Part shown: piece after piece, positions 27,750-36,831 of the stretch
Position numbering within the stretch: the stretch's first letter is position 1
Layout: each line of letters starts with the position of its first letter
Source of the DNA: Paenibacillus phytohabitans
Lineage (GTDB): Bacteria; Bacillota; Bacilli; Paenibacillales; Paenibacillaceae
DNA length: 64,000 bases
NCBI RefSeq assembly: GCF_013141775.1
Contig: NZ_WHOB01000021.1
Coordinates: 186,001-250,000 of the forward strand
Direction of reading: 5' to 3'
The notes under the pieces: generated by a model
Seen by the model: only the letters and a program-made list of their open reading frames with translations
Told to the model about the DNA's origin: nothing
Database searches by the model: none
Program-made: the position numbers and the translations under genes

Positions 27750-28646
27750 ATGACTACTGCCACAAGTAACCGTAAAATAAATTCAACGCCATGGTTCACA
27801 TTTATCTCCTATGCCATTGTGTTAATTATCGCGCTTGTCTGTGTACTGCCTTTTATTGTGCTAATCTCCGGCTCGCTCTCTACAGAGAGTTCAGTCCTCA
27901 AGGATGGTTACTGGTTCTGGCCGCGCGACTTTTCAATCGACGCCTTTAAATTTATTTTCCGGTACCCGCAGGATGTGTTGTCTGCTTATAAGGTCTCGAT
28001 CATTATCACTGTTATCGGCACGGCGCTCTCCCTGCTCATCTCTTCGATGTCTGCCTTTGTGATTAGCCGCAAAGAGATCCGGTACCGCAATGTACTGGCC
28101 TTCTTCCTGTTCTTCACAACCTTATTCAGCGGTGGACTGGCACCTTATTACATCTGGATCTCCCGCAATCTGCATTTGTCGGATACGTATCTGGTGCTGA
28201 TTCTGGTCCCTATGTTTAACGTAATGTACATTCTGATTCTGCGGAGCTTTATTCAGGGCTCAGTGCCTGAGCCGCTTATCGAATCTGCCAAAATCGACGG
28301 CGCCGGCTATCTGCGGATTTATTTCCAGATGATTCTGCCGCTGTCCAAGCCTGCCCTTGCTTCCATAGGTGTATTTATGGTCCTGCATTACTGGAATGAC
28401 TGGTGGACAGCTATGATGTTCACGAACAATAATAATATGGTTCCGCTCCAGTATCTGCTGTATAAAATGTTATCCTCCATTAACCTTTCTTCGTCTATGG
28501 CTGAACATGTAGCCAACATCGATTCGCCCAAGGAAACGTTCAAGCTGGCGATGACTGTCATCGCTACAGGCCCAATTATTCTGGCATTCCCTTTTGTGCA
28601 GAAATACTTTGTGTCCGGGATTACCATTGGTGCCGTTAAAGGGTGA
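27750..28646 (+). CDS. Sugar ABC permease, YtcP type
   Basis: 298 residues, six membrane segments, EAA loop IESAKIDGAGYLRIYFQMILP, and the C-terminal QKYFVSGITIGAVKG signature. The ATG follows AGAGGTG. Partner of the preceding permease. Confidence 0.92.
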   Translation: MTTATSNRKINSTPWFTFISYAIVLIIALVCVLPFIVLISGSLSTESSVLKDGYWFWPRDFSIDAFKFIFRYPQDVLSAYKVSIIITVIGTALSLLISSMSAFVISRKEIRYRNVLAFFLFFTTLFSGGLAPYYIWISRNLHLSDTYLVLILVPMFNVMYILILRSFIQGSVPEPLIESAKIDGAGYLRIYFQMILPLSKPALASIGVFMVLHYWNDWWTAMMFTNNNNMVPLQYLLYKMLSSINLSSSMAEHVANIDSPKETFKLAMTVIATGPIILAFPFVQKYFVSGITIGAVKG

Positions 28647-28727
28647 TTACCTTTCAAGACTTCCGTGTATAATTTAAAGAATCTGTACACTTATTCACTT
28701 CATGAACCGGTAAAGGGGGATCACCGC

Positions 28728-30329
28728 TTGAAACTGCTGATTGTTGATGACGAGACGCGAACCAGAGAATTGCTTCGGAGTCATATCGATTGGGAGGAAA
28801 TCGGGATTGATGAAGTGAGGACAGCCCATAATGGAGTAAAAGCTCTTAGTGAGATCCAAGACTGGCTGCCTGAAATTATCCTTTGTGATGTGCGGATGCC
28901 CAAGATGGACGGCATCGAATTTGCCCACCAATACCGTTTGAGTGCGCCGCAAGGTAAAATTATTTTTCTAAGCGGGTATTCGGATAAAGAGTATTTGAAA
29001 TCGGCTATACATTTAAGGGCATTGACCTATATAGAGAAGCCAGTAAATCCAGTAGAGGTGCGTTCAGCGGTTGAAGCTGCCGTCCTGCTCTGCCTGGAAG
29101 AGAAAAAGAAGTTCACGGTGGAACTGCAGGTTCAAAAGGATATTGACCAGAGCCTTCCGTACCTGCGGCAGGAAATGGTCCGCAAGCTGATCTCCAATCC
29201 AGCTTCACCGCATGTTGGCCCTGCCATTGAGAACCAGGAAACCTTTCTGCTGCCGCTTAAGGGGCCGTATACGGTTGCTGCTGCTAATCTCTATTGGAAG
29301 GGGATTGCTCATCCCGAGGACTTCTCGCTGCATCAGAATATTATTCTGGATATGATTAACCGCAGCCAGCGTTTCTCTTCTCTACAGGTAATAGCAGGCT
29401 TCAATTGGCATAATCAACTGGTGCTGATTATTCCCGGGCGCTTCGGCAACGCTTACCGCGATGGACGCGGAACGATTGAAGAACTCTTCTCTGAGCTAAG
29501 TCAAATCGCCGGGGAAGCGATTGAACTAAGACTCGGCATCGGCTCCAGCGCCGGGTCACTGATGGAGATTCCGGAAGCTTACAACGATGCTGTACGAATC
29601 AGTGCTTTTCAGTATTATCATGACCAGAACATTATTTTCTTCGATTCTATCGGACCCTCCGGGTCGATTGATACCCATTGGGACGAGGTGCGCCGCTTAC
29701 GCAACCATCTGCGTAAGGGAGAAATTGAAGAGGCCAAGGCTGCACTGAAGGAATGGACCCGCTATGCGCGTACCTGTATGGATCTGGATATTCTGCGGCT
29801 GAAGGATACTTATTTTCAATTTATGCTGGCGATAACAGAGACGGCCGTTCAACTCAATCTGGTGGAACATACGGAGGATACTGAGCGGCGTTATGTATGG
29901 AAGGAAATCGATAATATTCCTAGTCTGAATGCACTTGAGAAGTATGTGATGAACGCGATGGATGAGCTGTTTACTGCCGGACTAGGGGAACCTAAAGATG
30001 TGAATATCCGGAAAATGCAGATGATTATCCGTTATATTCATGCCAATTTTCATACCAGCGGGTTTACGATCAGGGCGATTGCCGATCATGTTCAGTTTAG
30101 TGAAACCTACTTATGCGCGTATTTCAAAAAACAGCAGGGACAAACCATCAAAGAATATATTACAGATGTCAGAATCAATAAGGCCAAGGAACTGCTGGGA
30201 GATATGAGTATGAAATTATTTGAGATTACGGTGCAGCTGGGATTTACCGATGCAGGCTACTTTACAACCTTCTTCAAAAGATACGTCGGGTGTACACCCA
30301 GCGAGTACCGTGAGCGAATTCTGCGATGA
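28728..30329 (+). CDS. Response regulator, YesN/AraC family
   Basis: 533 residues from a TTG at 28728, chosen because AAAGGGGG lies eight bases before it and the protein then begins directly with the receiver domain (KLLIVDDE). Phosphoacceptor Asp in IILCDVRMPKMDG, Lys in YIEKPVNP. C-terminal AraC double helix-turn-helix (IADHVQFSETYLCAYFK, QLGFTDAGYFTTFFK). It overlaps the kinase by four bases. Unlike the first pair, the order is regulator then kinase and both sit downstream of the permeases on the same strand. Confidence 0.92.
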   Translation: MKLLIVDDETRTRELLRSHIDWEEIGIDEVRTAHNGVKALSEIQDWLPEIILCDVRMPKMDGIEFAHQYRLSAPQGKIIFLSGYSDKEYLKSAIHLRALTYIEKPVNPVEVRSAVEAAVLLCLEEKKKFTVELQVQKDIDQSLPYLRQEMVRKLISNPASPHVGPAIENQETFLLPLKGPYTVAAANLYWKGIAHPEDFSLHQNIILDMINRSQRFSSLQVIAGFNWHNQLVLIIPGRFGNAYRDGRGTIEELFSELSQIAGEAIELRLGIGSSAGSLMEIPEAYNDAVRISAFQYYHDQNIIFFDSIGPSGSIDTHWDEVRRLRNHLRKGEIEEAKAALKEWTRYARTCMDLDILRLKDTYFQFMLAITETAVQLNLVEHTEDTERRYVWKEIDNIPSLNALEKYVMNAMDELFTAGLGEPKDVNIRKMQMIIRYIHANFHTSGFTIRAIADHVQFSETYLCAYFKKQQGQTIKEYITDVRINKAKELLGDMSMKLFEITVQLGFTDAGYFTTFFKRYVGCTPSEYRERILR

Positions 30330-32116
30330 AGATCTGGCTGAACAGGCTATCCAATCTAAGCATCCGTTATAAGCTGTTTGCTACCTACCTTTTTGTCATC
30401 TCCATTCCCTTCATCTTACTTCTGATTATTCACATCACGCTTACCCGGAAGGAGGATGAAGAACGGGCGGTAGATGCTTCCCGCAAGATGCTGAATGAAA
30501 CGAAATCTTATGTAGCTTATAAGTCTGAGGCAATGACAGAGGTGCTTAACTTTCTGGCCTTCAACCCGCTGATTCAGACTGGAGTTGCCGCAGATTCAGC
30601 GCCCTATGAGGATATTATTGAATGGCATAATGATGCGGTGGTACTGAACCAGCTGGTCAACCAGTTTCTGTACAATAAGGATATTCAAAGCATCCAGATC
30701 TATATGGAACAGGGGCTGGCAGGAGCGACGGAAAGTCCGGATTTCTTACAGCTGGGCAAGGTGAAGCAGGAGCGCTGGTATCGTGATTTTGCCTCAAGCG
30801 ATGAAGTTTTTGACTGGATTCCGACCCGGATGGCCGACCCGGAGGCAAATCCGGGAGAAATAGCGATACTCCGGAAAGTGCTGGATGTTAATAACAGCCG
30901 CCAGTTTAAAGGGATTGTTCAAGCCCGTATTGAATCAAGCGCCATGCAGACGGTGTTAAATCATGCGGTGTTGACTCCCAATACATCCTCCCTGCTATTT
31001 AATGACCGGGGAGAGGTGCTGAGTACCTCCGATCAGTTTGACTATCAGGAAACGCTGGTTGCAGATGTATTGCAGAATATAACGCAGGTTTCAGCCGCGG
31101 AAGGATATTATGATGACGGCTATCTTATGGAGGGCAACCGTTACCTTCTGGGTGTTGAGGATATTCCGAATACGAATCTGAAAGTAGCGATTATCGTTCC
31201 TTATTCAGATATTACCGAGTCGACGGTAAATGCCCGGAACCGCATCATCTCCATATTTATGCTGGTGATTCCTTTGATGCTTCCTTTAGCTTATTTCACC
31301 GCAGGCACAGCAACGAAGCGGATTCGCCAGCTGATCCTGCATGCCCGCAAAATTAAGCATGGCAACTTCAATGTCACTCCGCTGCCTGTAAAGGGAGATG
31401 AGATCGGGGAGCTTGCGCAGAATTTCAATGTCATGGTGCACAATATAGCTGAGTTAATCGGCGAAACCTACAAGCTCGGAAATGAAGTGAAGAGCAATGA
31501 ATTAAAGGCCCTTCAGGCACAGATTAATCCGCATTTTCTCTACAATACCCTGGATCTGATTAATATCATGGCGATTGAAGCAGGGGAACGTGATATTCAG
31601 CGTGTGGTAGACGAATTGGCAACCTTCTATAAGCTTAGTCTGTCAAACGGCAGGGAATTTGTTACTTTGGAAAGCGAGCTGCAGCATATTGAGGCTTATA
31701 CCAGCATACAGAATATGCGTTTTGGCGGCGGGATCAGACTGGAGCTGGAGGTAACCCGTGAATGGTACAACTGTGAAATCCCGAAGATTACCCTGCAGCC
31801 GCTGGTGGAGAATGCGATTCTGCACGGCATTATGGAAAAAGAGCCGGAAGAAGGGGTTATCCGGGTAACAGCCTGGGCCGAGCAGGATGATCTTGTTGTT
31901 CAGCTAACAGACGACGGTATAGGTATGGAAGCTGACGAGCTGGAAGCCATCTTCAAGGGTGATAACAGAAAGCGTAAAGGCGGAGGATACGGGGTCCGCA
32001 ACATCAATGAGAGGCTAAAGCTTGCCTATGGAGCGTCATATGGATTGAAATACGAGAGCATACCTAAGCAGGGGACTCGTGTGTATGTGCGTATTCCTCT
32101 AAAAAGCAGCAAGTAA
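30326..32116 (+). CDS. Sensor histidine kinase, YesM family
   Basis: 596 residues. Membrane segments near residues 17-40 and 300-322 flank an extracellular sensing domain; HAMP follows (KIKHGNFNVTPLPVKGDEIGEL), then NPHFLYN with the phospho-His near residue 405, and a HATPase domain (PLVENAILHG, DDGIGM). Its ATG overlaps the regulator stop. It probably reads the ligand of the importer encoded just upstream. Confidence 0.92.
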   Translation: MKIWLNRLSNLSIRYKLFATYLFVISIPFILLLIIHITLTRKEDEERAVDASRKMLNETKSYVAYKSEAMTEVLNFLAFNPLIQTGVAADSAPYEDIIEWHNDAVVLNQLVNQFLYNKDIQSIQIYMEQGLAGATESPDFLQLGKVKQERWYRDFASSDEVFDWIPTRMADPEANPGEIAILRKVLDVNNSRQFKGIVQARIESSAMQTVLNHAVLTPNTSSLLFNDRGEVLSTSDQFDYQETLVADVLQNITQVSAAEGYYDDGYLMEGNRYLLGVEDIPNTNLKVAIIVPYSDITESTVNARNRIISIFMLVIPLMLPLAYFTAGTATKRIRQLILHARKIKHGNFNVTPLPVKGDEIGELAQNFNVMVHNIAELIGETYKLGNEVKSNELKALQAQINPHFLYNTLDLINIMAIEAGERDIQRVVDELATFYKLSLSNGREFVTLESELQHIEAYTSIQNMRFGGGIRLELEVTREWYNCEIPKITLQPLVENAILHGIMEKEPEEGVIRVTAWAEQDDLVVQLTDDGIGMEADELEAIFKGDNRKRKGGGYGVRNINERLKLAYGASYGLKYESIPKQGTRVYVRIPLKSSK

Positions 32117-32150
32117 ATAAAAATATCGCCCATAAAAGGAAACCACTCTA

Positions 32151-32177
32151 AAAACTGCACACGCTGCAGTTTTTTTT
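32151..32177 (+). terminator. Terminator of the second importer operon
   Basis: AAAACTGCA / TGCAGTTTT with a five-base loop, ending in eight T residues: a canonical intrinsic terminator. Confidence 0.9.
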
Positions 32178-32290
32178 GTCTGATCAGAACGTATTCTCCT
32201 GCATCCTTCGGACATTTATGATTTATTCAGTCTGAGAGGAAACTTTTCCAGTGAAAAATCAGGATTGGTACATAAAATCAAAAGTTGCGA

Positions 32291-32319
32291 TTTACCCGGC
32301 ACGTTTAGAACGCTATGAT
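32291..32319 (+). promoter_or_regulatory. Promoter of the PL11 lyase gene
   Basis: TTTACC, 17-base spacer, TATGAT. The surroundings (ATCAA.A.T.GCGATTTACC and CGCTATGAT) are nearly the same as at 39184-39233, before the third importer, suggesting a shared activator. The rest of the 329-base gap (32117-32445) holds the upstream terminator and a cre-like box but no gene. Confidence 0.6.
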
Positions 32320-32381
32320 TCGGGCATAGTCAACTGAGACGAGGGGGGATGGCCATTCATGAAACCGCTTTAAAATCATAT

Positions 32382-32395
32382 TGCAAGCGCTTACT
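32382..32395 (+). promoter_or_regulatory. cre-like box before the PL11 gene
   Basis: TGCAAGCGCTTACT matches 12 of 14 positions of the CcpA operator pattern and lies about 60 bases downstream of the predicted -10, a typical roadblock position. Confidence 0.45.
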
Positions 32396-32445
32396 CGAAG
32401 CGGTGATAAGTTAATTCACAAGAATCATAATAAGGAGGGGAAAAG

Positions 32446-35400
32446 ATGTTTTTTTCAAATAAAGAAAAGATAACTTTAAAAGCTGCCAGAAGGCGTATAT
32501 CCATCTTAACGGTACTCACACTTCTTGTATCGATGTTTGTGATCACACCTGATCGTGGATTTGCTGCAGATTCAGTATTATTCCAGGAGAATTTCGAAGG
32601 TTATACTCCAGGAGCCGCGATCACAGCCGGCAGCGGTAACACCTGGAGTGTGAAGGGGACAGCGCCGGCGGTGAAAGCCGTTGCCGATACAGTGACTGGA
32701 AGCACCTATGCTTCGATAAATCACCCGGGGACCGGTTCATCTTATATCGGTCAAACCTTTGAGAATATATCAGGAGGCATGGTTATTGATTTCGATATCA
32801 ATATTCCTGGTGCCAACGGCGGATTTTTGTTTATCGTGAGCGGGGCTGTCAATTCAACAGGCAACTCTGCAGCACAACTGCAATTCAATGCCGGGAAACT
32901 GCAAAAGCGTAATGCAGCAGCTCCTTATGCGGCGTATGATACGACCCACTGGTATCATTACAACCTGTTTTTCAGCTATCCCGAGAAAAAGTATACGCTG
33001 ACCATTGAGGATTTAACCACCGGGCAAACGGTGGCTACAGTAACGGAACCCTTCAGTAATACTTCGATACAGGGAATCAGCGCCTTTGGCTTTAATCCTA
33101 ATGCCGGCGGGACACTGAACATCGACAATATCAGTGTGAAAAAGATCGGTGTTCAAATGGATAGCCTTACAATCGGCGGGGGGACTCTAACCGACCGGTT
33201 TGAATCCTACTATACCGATTATACGCTGGTCGTTCCGAATTCTACTACAACACTTGATTTTACGCCAACAGCCAGTACGCCAGGCATCTTATTCTCTGTG
33301 GCGGGAGGTCAAACTGTAGCCAGCGGCAATACCGTATCATTGAATTTGAAAGATAACTTGGACAGTATTCCGGTAAATGTTACGTCTTCAGTCTACACAG
33401 GGGTTTATAAAACCTATAACTTCTCCATCCGGCGATTAGAAGCTCACCCGGATCTGGAGTATGTAGAAACCGATGCTAAAGACTCGAAGGTATCGATCGG
33501 CTGGACGGAGCCTTTGGATCCAACGTATGTCAAAGCAAATATCTATCAAGTAGATTCTTCAGATCAATCCCTCCAATTAGTGGATAGCGTTCTTAAAGGA
33601 AAGCAAATTTCCACGTTCTCCGGATTGAACAACGGAACAACCTATACCTATGTTGCAAAGGCGGTATTTGCCGATGAGGTTGAATCCTCAGGTGTAACCG
33701 TAAGTGCAGCTCCGGTTGTTCATGAAGCACGGCAGATGGAAAGTCTCAACCGCGGATTAGTTGCTATCAAGACCGGCAATGGAATTTATGTGGGTTGGCG
33801 TCTCCTGGGAACAGACCCGGAAGAAACGGACTTCAATCTTTACCGGGACGGAGTAAAGGTGAACACATCACCTATAACGGACAGCACCAACTACATCGAT
33901 GCGGGCGGAAACGAAAGTTCAACCTATTATGTGAGAACCGTTATGAACGGGCAGGAAAAGCTGCAGTCTGATCCGGCTACAGTATGGAATGCAAATTATC
34001 TGTCCATACCCATTCAGAAACCGGAAGGCGGTACAACGCCAGACGGAGTCGCCTATACCTATACGCCCATTGAATCCAGTGCAGGAGACCTTGACGGTGA
34101 TGGACAGTATGAAATTGTGCTGAAATGGAGTCCTTCCAATCAAAAGGATAACGGCCAAACGGGTTATACCGGCCCGACTTATTATGACGCCTACAAGTTG
34201 GATGGAACCAGAATGTGGCGGATGAACAGCGGAAGTAATATACGTGCCGGCGCCCATTACAATCAGTTCCTGGTTTATGACCTGGATGGTGACGGTAAAG
34301 CTGAAGTCGCCATGAAAACGGCAGACGGCACTGTAGACGGCCTGGGGAATGTGATTGGAGATCCCGCTGCAAATTATGTGAATTCGGCCGGTTTTATCAT
34401 TGACGGTCCAGAGTATTTGACCGTATTCAGCGGAGTGGATGGCAAGGCGCTGGATACGACAGAATTTATTCCCGGAAGAGGAAATGTTGCCGATTGGGGT
34501 GATACCTACGGAAACCGGGTGGATCGCTTCCTGGGTGCGGTTGCTTACCTGGATGGCGTGCATCCCAGCCTGGTGATGACCCGTGGATATTATACAAGAA
34601 TGACACTTACCGCATATGACTTTAAAGATGGGGAAATTGTACAGCGTTGGGCTTTTGATTCTGATACGCCTGGTAATGAAGCGTACAGAGGCTCCGGAAA
34701 CCACCAATTAAGCGTGGCGGATATCGATGGAGATGGTAAAGATGAGATTGTCACCGGGGCAGCGGCTATAGATGACGATGGTACGGGATTGTGGAATTCG
34801 ATGCTGGGTCACGGTGATGCTATGCATGTGGGCGATCTGGATCCGAACAATCCGGGTTTGGAAGAGTGGGCTCCACAGGAAGAGCAGCATGTTAAATACA
34901 GTGTTGATCTGAAGGATGCCAAGACGGGAAGAGTTATTTTTGGACAGCTTCAGACCGTAAGTGATACAGGCAGAGCTCTAACCGGAGATATTGATCCAAG
35001 ATATCCGGGGGAGGAACTATGGGCGGTTGATGGCAGTTTGCCGAATGTGTGGGAGGTAGACCAAGGCCGGTTATACACGGTGACGGGTGAACTGCTCTCC
35101 ACTACAATTCCCAGCACGAGTTATGCGATTTGGTGGGATGGGGACCTCTCCCGGGAGCTTGCTGATCACGATTATGAGGATCAATACCGCGGCGGTACCT
35201 CACACATCGATAAATGGGATTATGTAAATAATAAACAAGATACGCTGGTGAGATTTGAGGGATTCTTGGCTGACGGTACCAAAGGTGAACCCTCGCTACA
35301 GGCTGATCTTTTTGGTGACTGGCGTGAGGAAATTGTTCTAAAGAATATAAGCAGCACAGAGCTGCGAATCTTTACAACTACAGATCTGACGCAGGAAAGA

Positions 35401-36504
35401 ATCTATACACTGATGCACGATCCGCAATACAGGTTATCGGCAGCATGGCAGAACATTGGCTACAACCAGCCGCCGCATCCCGGCTTTTATCTAGGAACCG
35501 GGATGGAAGAAGTTCCGCAACCGAATATCTATACGGTGGGCACTTATGCGGAGAAGGAGGTTGAAGCCACGCTTCCCGCAGCTCCGGTTATTATTGCACC
35601 GGTGAACGGGGCGGTAATAAATGATACGACACCAGCTGTACAAGGAACGTCCGATCCGGGGCTGACCGTTACCATTATTCTGGACGGGACAGCGGCAGGA
35701 ACGGCAATAGCCGGAGGTGATGGTGACTGGACATGGACAGCAGCTTCGGCCCTTACGTCCGGCGTGCATAATGTGTTGGCCAGGGTAGCAGATGCAGCGG
35801 GCAATACAGCTGATTCCATTCTCCACACGTTCACTATCGAGAGTCAGCCGGGAGGTACGAACAACCCCCCTGCTGCCGATACGACTGCTCAGGTAAGCAA
35901 GTCAGGCAATGCGGATCTCAAGCAATTACCTGTTAAAGCTGCGGATGCTGAATTAATCTTAAGCACGTTTACCGATGTTGAAGGCCACTGGGCAAAGTTG
36001 CAAATCTATGAAGCTGCCGCAAAAGGGATTGTTAAAGGCGATTCTTCCACGATCTTCAGGCCGAACGGGCAAGTTACGAGAGCGGAATTTGCGGCCATGC
36101 TGCTGAGAACGATGGGGCTGCCAGAGGAAGCAAGTGCGGATGTATCGAAGTTTACCGACAGTACAACTATTCCGTTATGGGCTAAAGACGTCATCGGCGC
36201 AGCGGTAAAAAGCGGCATACTTGGAGGTTATCCGGACGGTACACTGAGACCTATGCAAACCATAAGCCGGGCAGAAATGGCCGCCATGCTTACAAAAGCA
36301 ATGAAATGGGACACAGCGGGAACACAGCTGACGAACTTCAAGGATGATGATGTTATTCCCGCATGGGCGAAAGGCTATATCCGCTCCGCTGCGGATCACG
36401 GCATCCTGACGGGTCGTGAAGGGAACCGGTTTGATCCGGATTCTCTGACCACAAGGGCAGAAGCAGCGGTGGCTCTGATGCGTCTGTGGCACACTTTGCA
36501 GTAG
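32446..36504 (+). CDS. Surface-anchored rhamnogalacturonan lyase (PL11) with SLH domains
   Basis: 1352 residues, secreted (signal peptide to about residue 40). Order of parts: a jelly-roll, carbohydrate-binding-like domain (about 45-235), a cadherin-like sandwich (238-330), a fibronectin III-like domain (333-420), the PL11 propeller (about 424-1040), an immunoglobulin-like domain (1045-1135) and three SLH domains (1170-1350). The PL11 part carries repeated calcium-site loops (DLDGDGQYE, DLDGDGKAE, DIDGDGKDE) and NIRAGAHYNQF. PL11 enzymes cut the rhamnogalacturonan I backbone by beta-elimination; SLH domains hold the protein to secondary wall polymers. This is the only clearly extracellular depolymerase in the window. 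The ATG follows AAGGAGGGG. Confidence 0.93.
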   Translation: MFFSNKEKITLKAARRRISILTVLTLLVSMFVITPDRGFAADSVLFQENFEGYTPGAAITAGSGNTWSVKGTAPAVKAVADTVTGSTYASINHPGTGSSYIGQTFENISGGMVIDFDINIPGANGGFLFIVSGAVNSTGNSAAQLQFNAGKLQKRNAAAPYAAYDTTHWYHYNLFFSYPEKKYTLTIEDLTTGQTVATVTEPFSNTSIQGISAFGFNPNAGGTLNIDNISVKKIGVQMDSLTIGGGTLTDRFESYYTDYTLVVPNSTTTLDFTPTASTPGILFSVAGGQTVASGNTVSLNLKDNLDSIPVNVTSSVYTGVYKTYNFSIRRLEAHPDLEYVETDAKDSKVSIGWTEPLDPTYVKANIYQVDSSDQSLQLVDSVLKGKQISTFSGLNNGTTYTYVAKAVFADEVESSGVTVSAAPVVHEARQMESLNRGLVAIKTGNGIYVGWRLLGTDPEETDFNLYRDGVKVNTSPITDSTNYIDAGGNESSTYYVRTVMNGQEKLQSDPATVWNANYLSIPIQKPEGGTTPDGVAYTYTPIESSAGDLDGDGQYEIVLKWSPSNQKDNGQTGYTGPTYYDAYKLDGTRMWRMNSGSNIRAGAHYNQFLVYDLDGDGKAEVAMKTADGTVDGLGNVIGDPAANYVNSAGFIIDGPEYLTVFSGVDGKALDTTEFIPGRGNVADWGDTYGNRVDRFLGAVAYLDGVHPSLVMTRGYYTRMTLTAYDFKDGEIVQRWAFDSDTPGNEAYRGSGNHQLSVADIDGDGKDEIVTGAAAIDDDGTGLWNSMLGHGDAMHVGDLDPNNPGLEEWAPQEEQHVKYSVDLKDAKTGRVIFGQLQTVSDTGRALTGDIDPRYPGEELWAVDGSLPNVWEVDQGRLYTVTGELLSTTIPSTSYAIWWDGDLSRELADHDYEDQYRGGTSHIDKWDYVNNKQDTLVRFEGFLADGTKGEPSLQADLFGDWREEIVLKNISSTELRIFTTTDLTQERIYTLMHDPQYRLSAAWQNIGYNQPPHPGFYLGTGMEEVPQPNIYTVGTYAEKEVEATLPAAPVIIAPVNGAVINDTTPAVQGTSDPGLTVTIILDGTAAGTAIAGGDGDWTWTAASALTSGVHNVLARVADAAGNTADSILHTFTIESQPGGTNNPPAADTTAQVSKSGNADLKQLPVKAADAELILSTFTDVEGHWAKLQIYEAAAKGIVKGDSSTIFRPNGQVTRAEFAAMLLRTMGLPEEASADVSKFTDSTTIPLWAKDVIGAAVKSGILGGYPDGTLRPMQTISRAEMAAMLTKAMKWDTAGTQLTNFKDDDVIPAWAKGYIRSAADHGILTGREGNRFDPDSLTTRAEAAVALMRLWHTLQ

Positions 36505-36544
36505 CTTGCCGGTAGAGGTTAAATAGCTTGGCTAATTATACTAT

Positions 36545-36596
36545 AGGGTCTGTTTCAAGAGCAGCGGATGGCTGACTTTTGGGATAGACCCTTTTT
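36545..36596. terminator. Terminator-like palindrome resembling insertion sequence ends
   Basis: AGGGTCT and AGACCCT lie about 40 bases apart and the right arm runs into five T residues. Inner pairing (GAGCAGC / GGCTGACTT region) gives a long imperfect hairpin. Both arms read outward like GGGTCTRTYYCAARAG, a pattern like terminal repeats of some insertion sequences. The remainder of 36597-36831 holds a -10-like TATAAT (36739-36744) and a cre-like box. Confidence 0.55.
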
Positions 36597-36738
36597 GATA
36601 ATAGTGAATAATTTTGCTTACTTTTAGATGCGATAAGGAATGGAATGTATGCTGTTAAAGGGAATTATAAATCTATAAATATTACTAAATGACATGCATA
36701 GAATACTAACTTGCATTCCGGTTTGCGGTAGTTCTCCT

Positions 36739-36744
36739 TATAAT
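36739..36744 (+). promoter_or_regulatory. -10-like element before the membrane AraC gene
   Basis: TATAAT 88 bases upstream of the start codon; no good -35 at 17 bases (TTCCGG), so the promoter is probably weak or activated. Confidence 0.35.
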
Positions 36745-36798
36745 GAATAAGACCGTATTCCCAGTACAGGAATTCTAGGATAGAAACGGCCACATTGA

Positions 36799-36812
36799 TG
36801 TAAGCGCTTTAT
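36799..36812 (+). promoter_or_regulatory. cre-like box before the membrane AraC gene
   Basis: TGTAAGCGCTTTAT matches 12 of 14 positions of the CcpA operator pattern, ending 19 bases before the chosen start codon, between the -10-like element and the ribosome binding site. Confidence 0.45.
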
Positions 36813-36831
36813 GATGAAAGGTGGGAAACCA

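Noticed and set aside
33919..34707. Reverse-strand open frame of 262 codons within the PL11 gene
   Set aside because: Shadow of the calcium-loop repeats of the lyase; no independent support.
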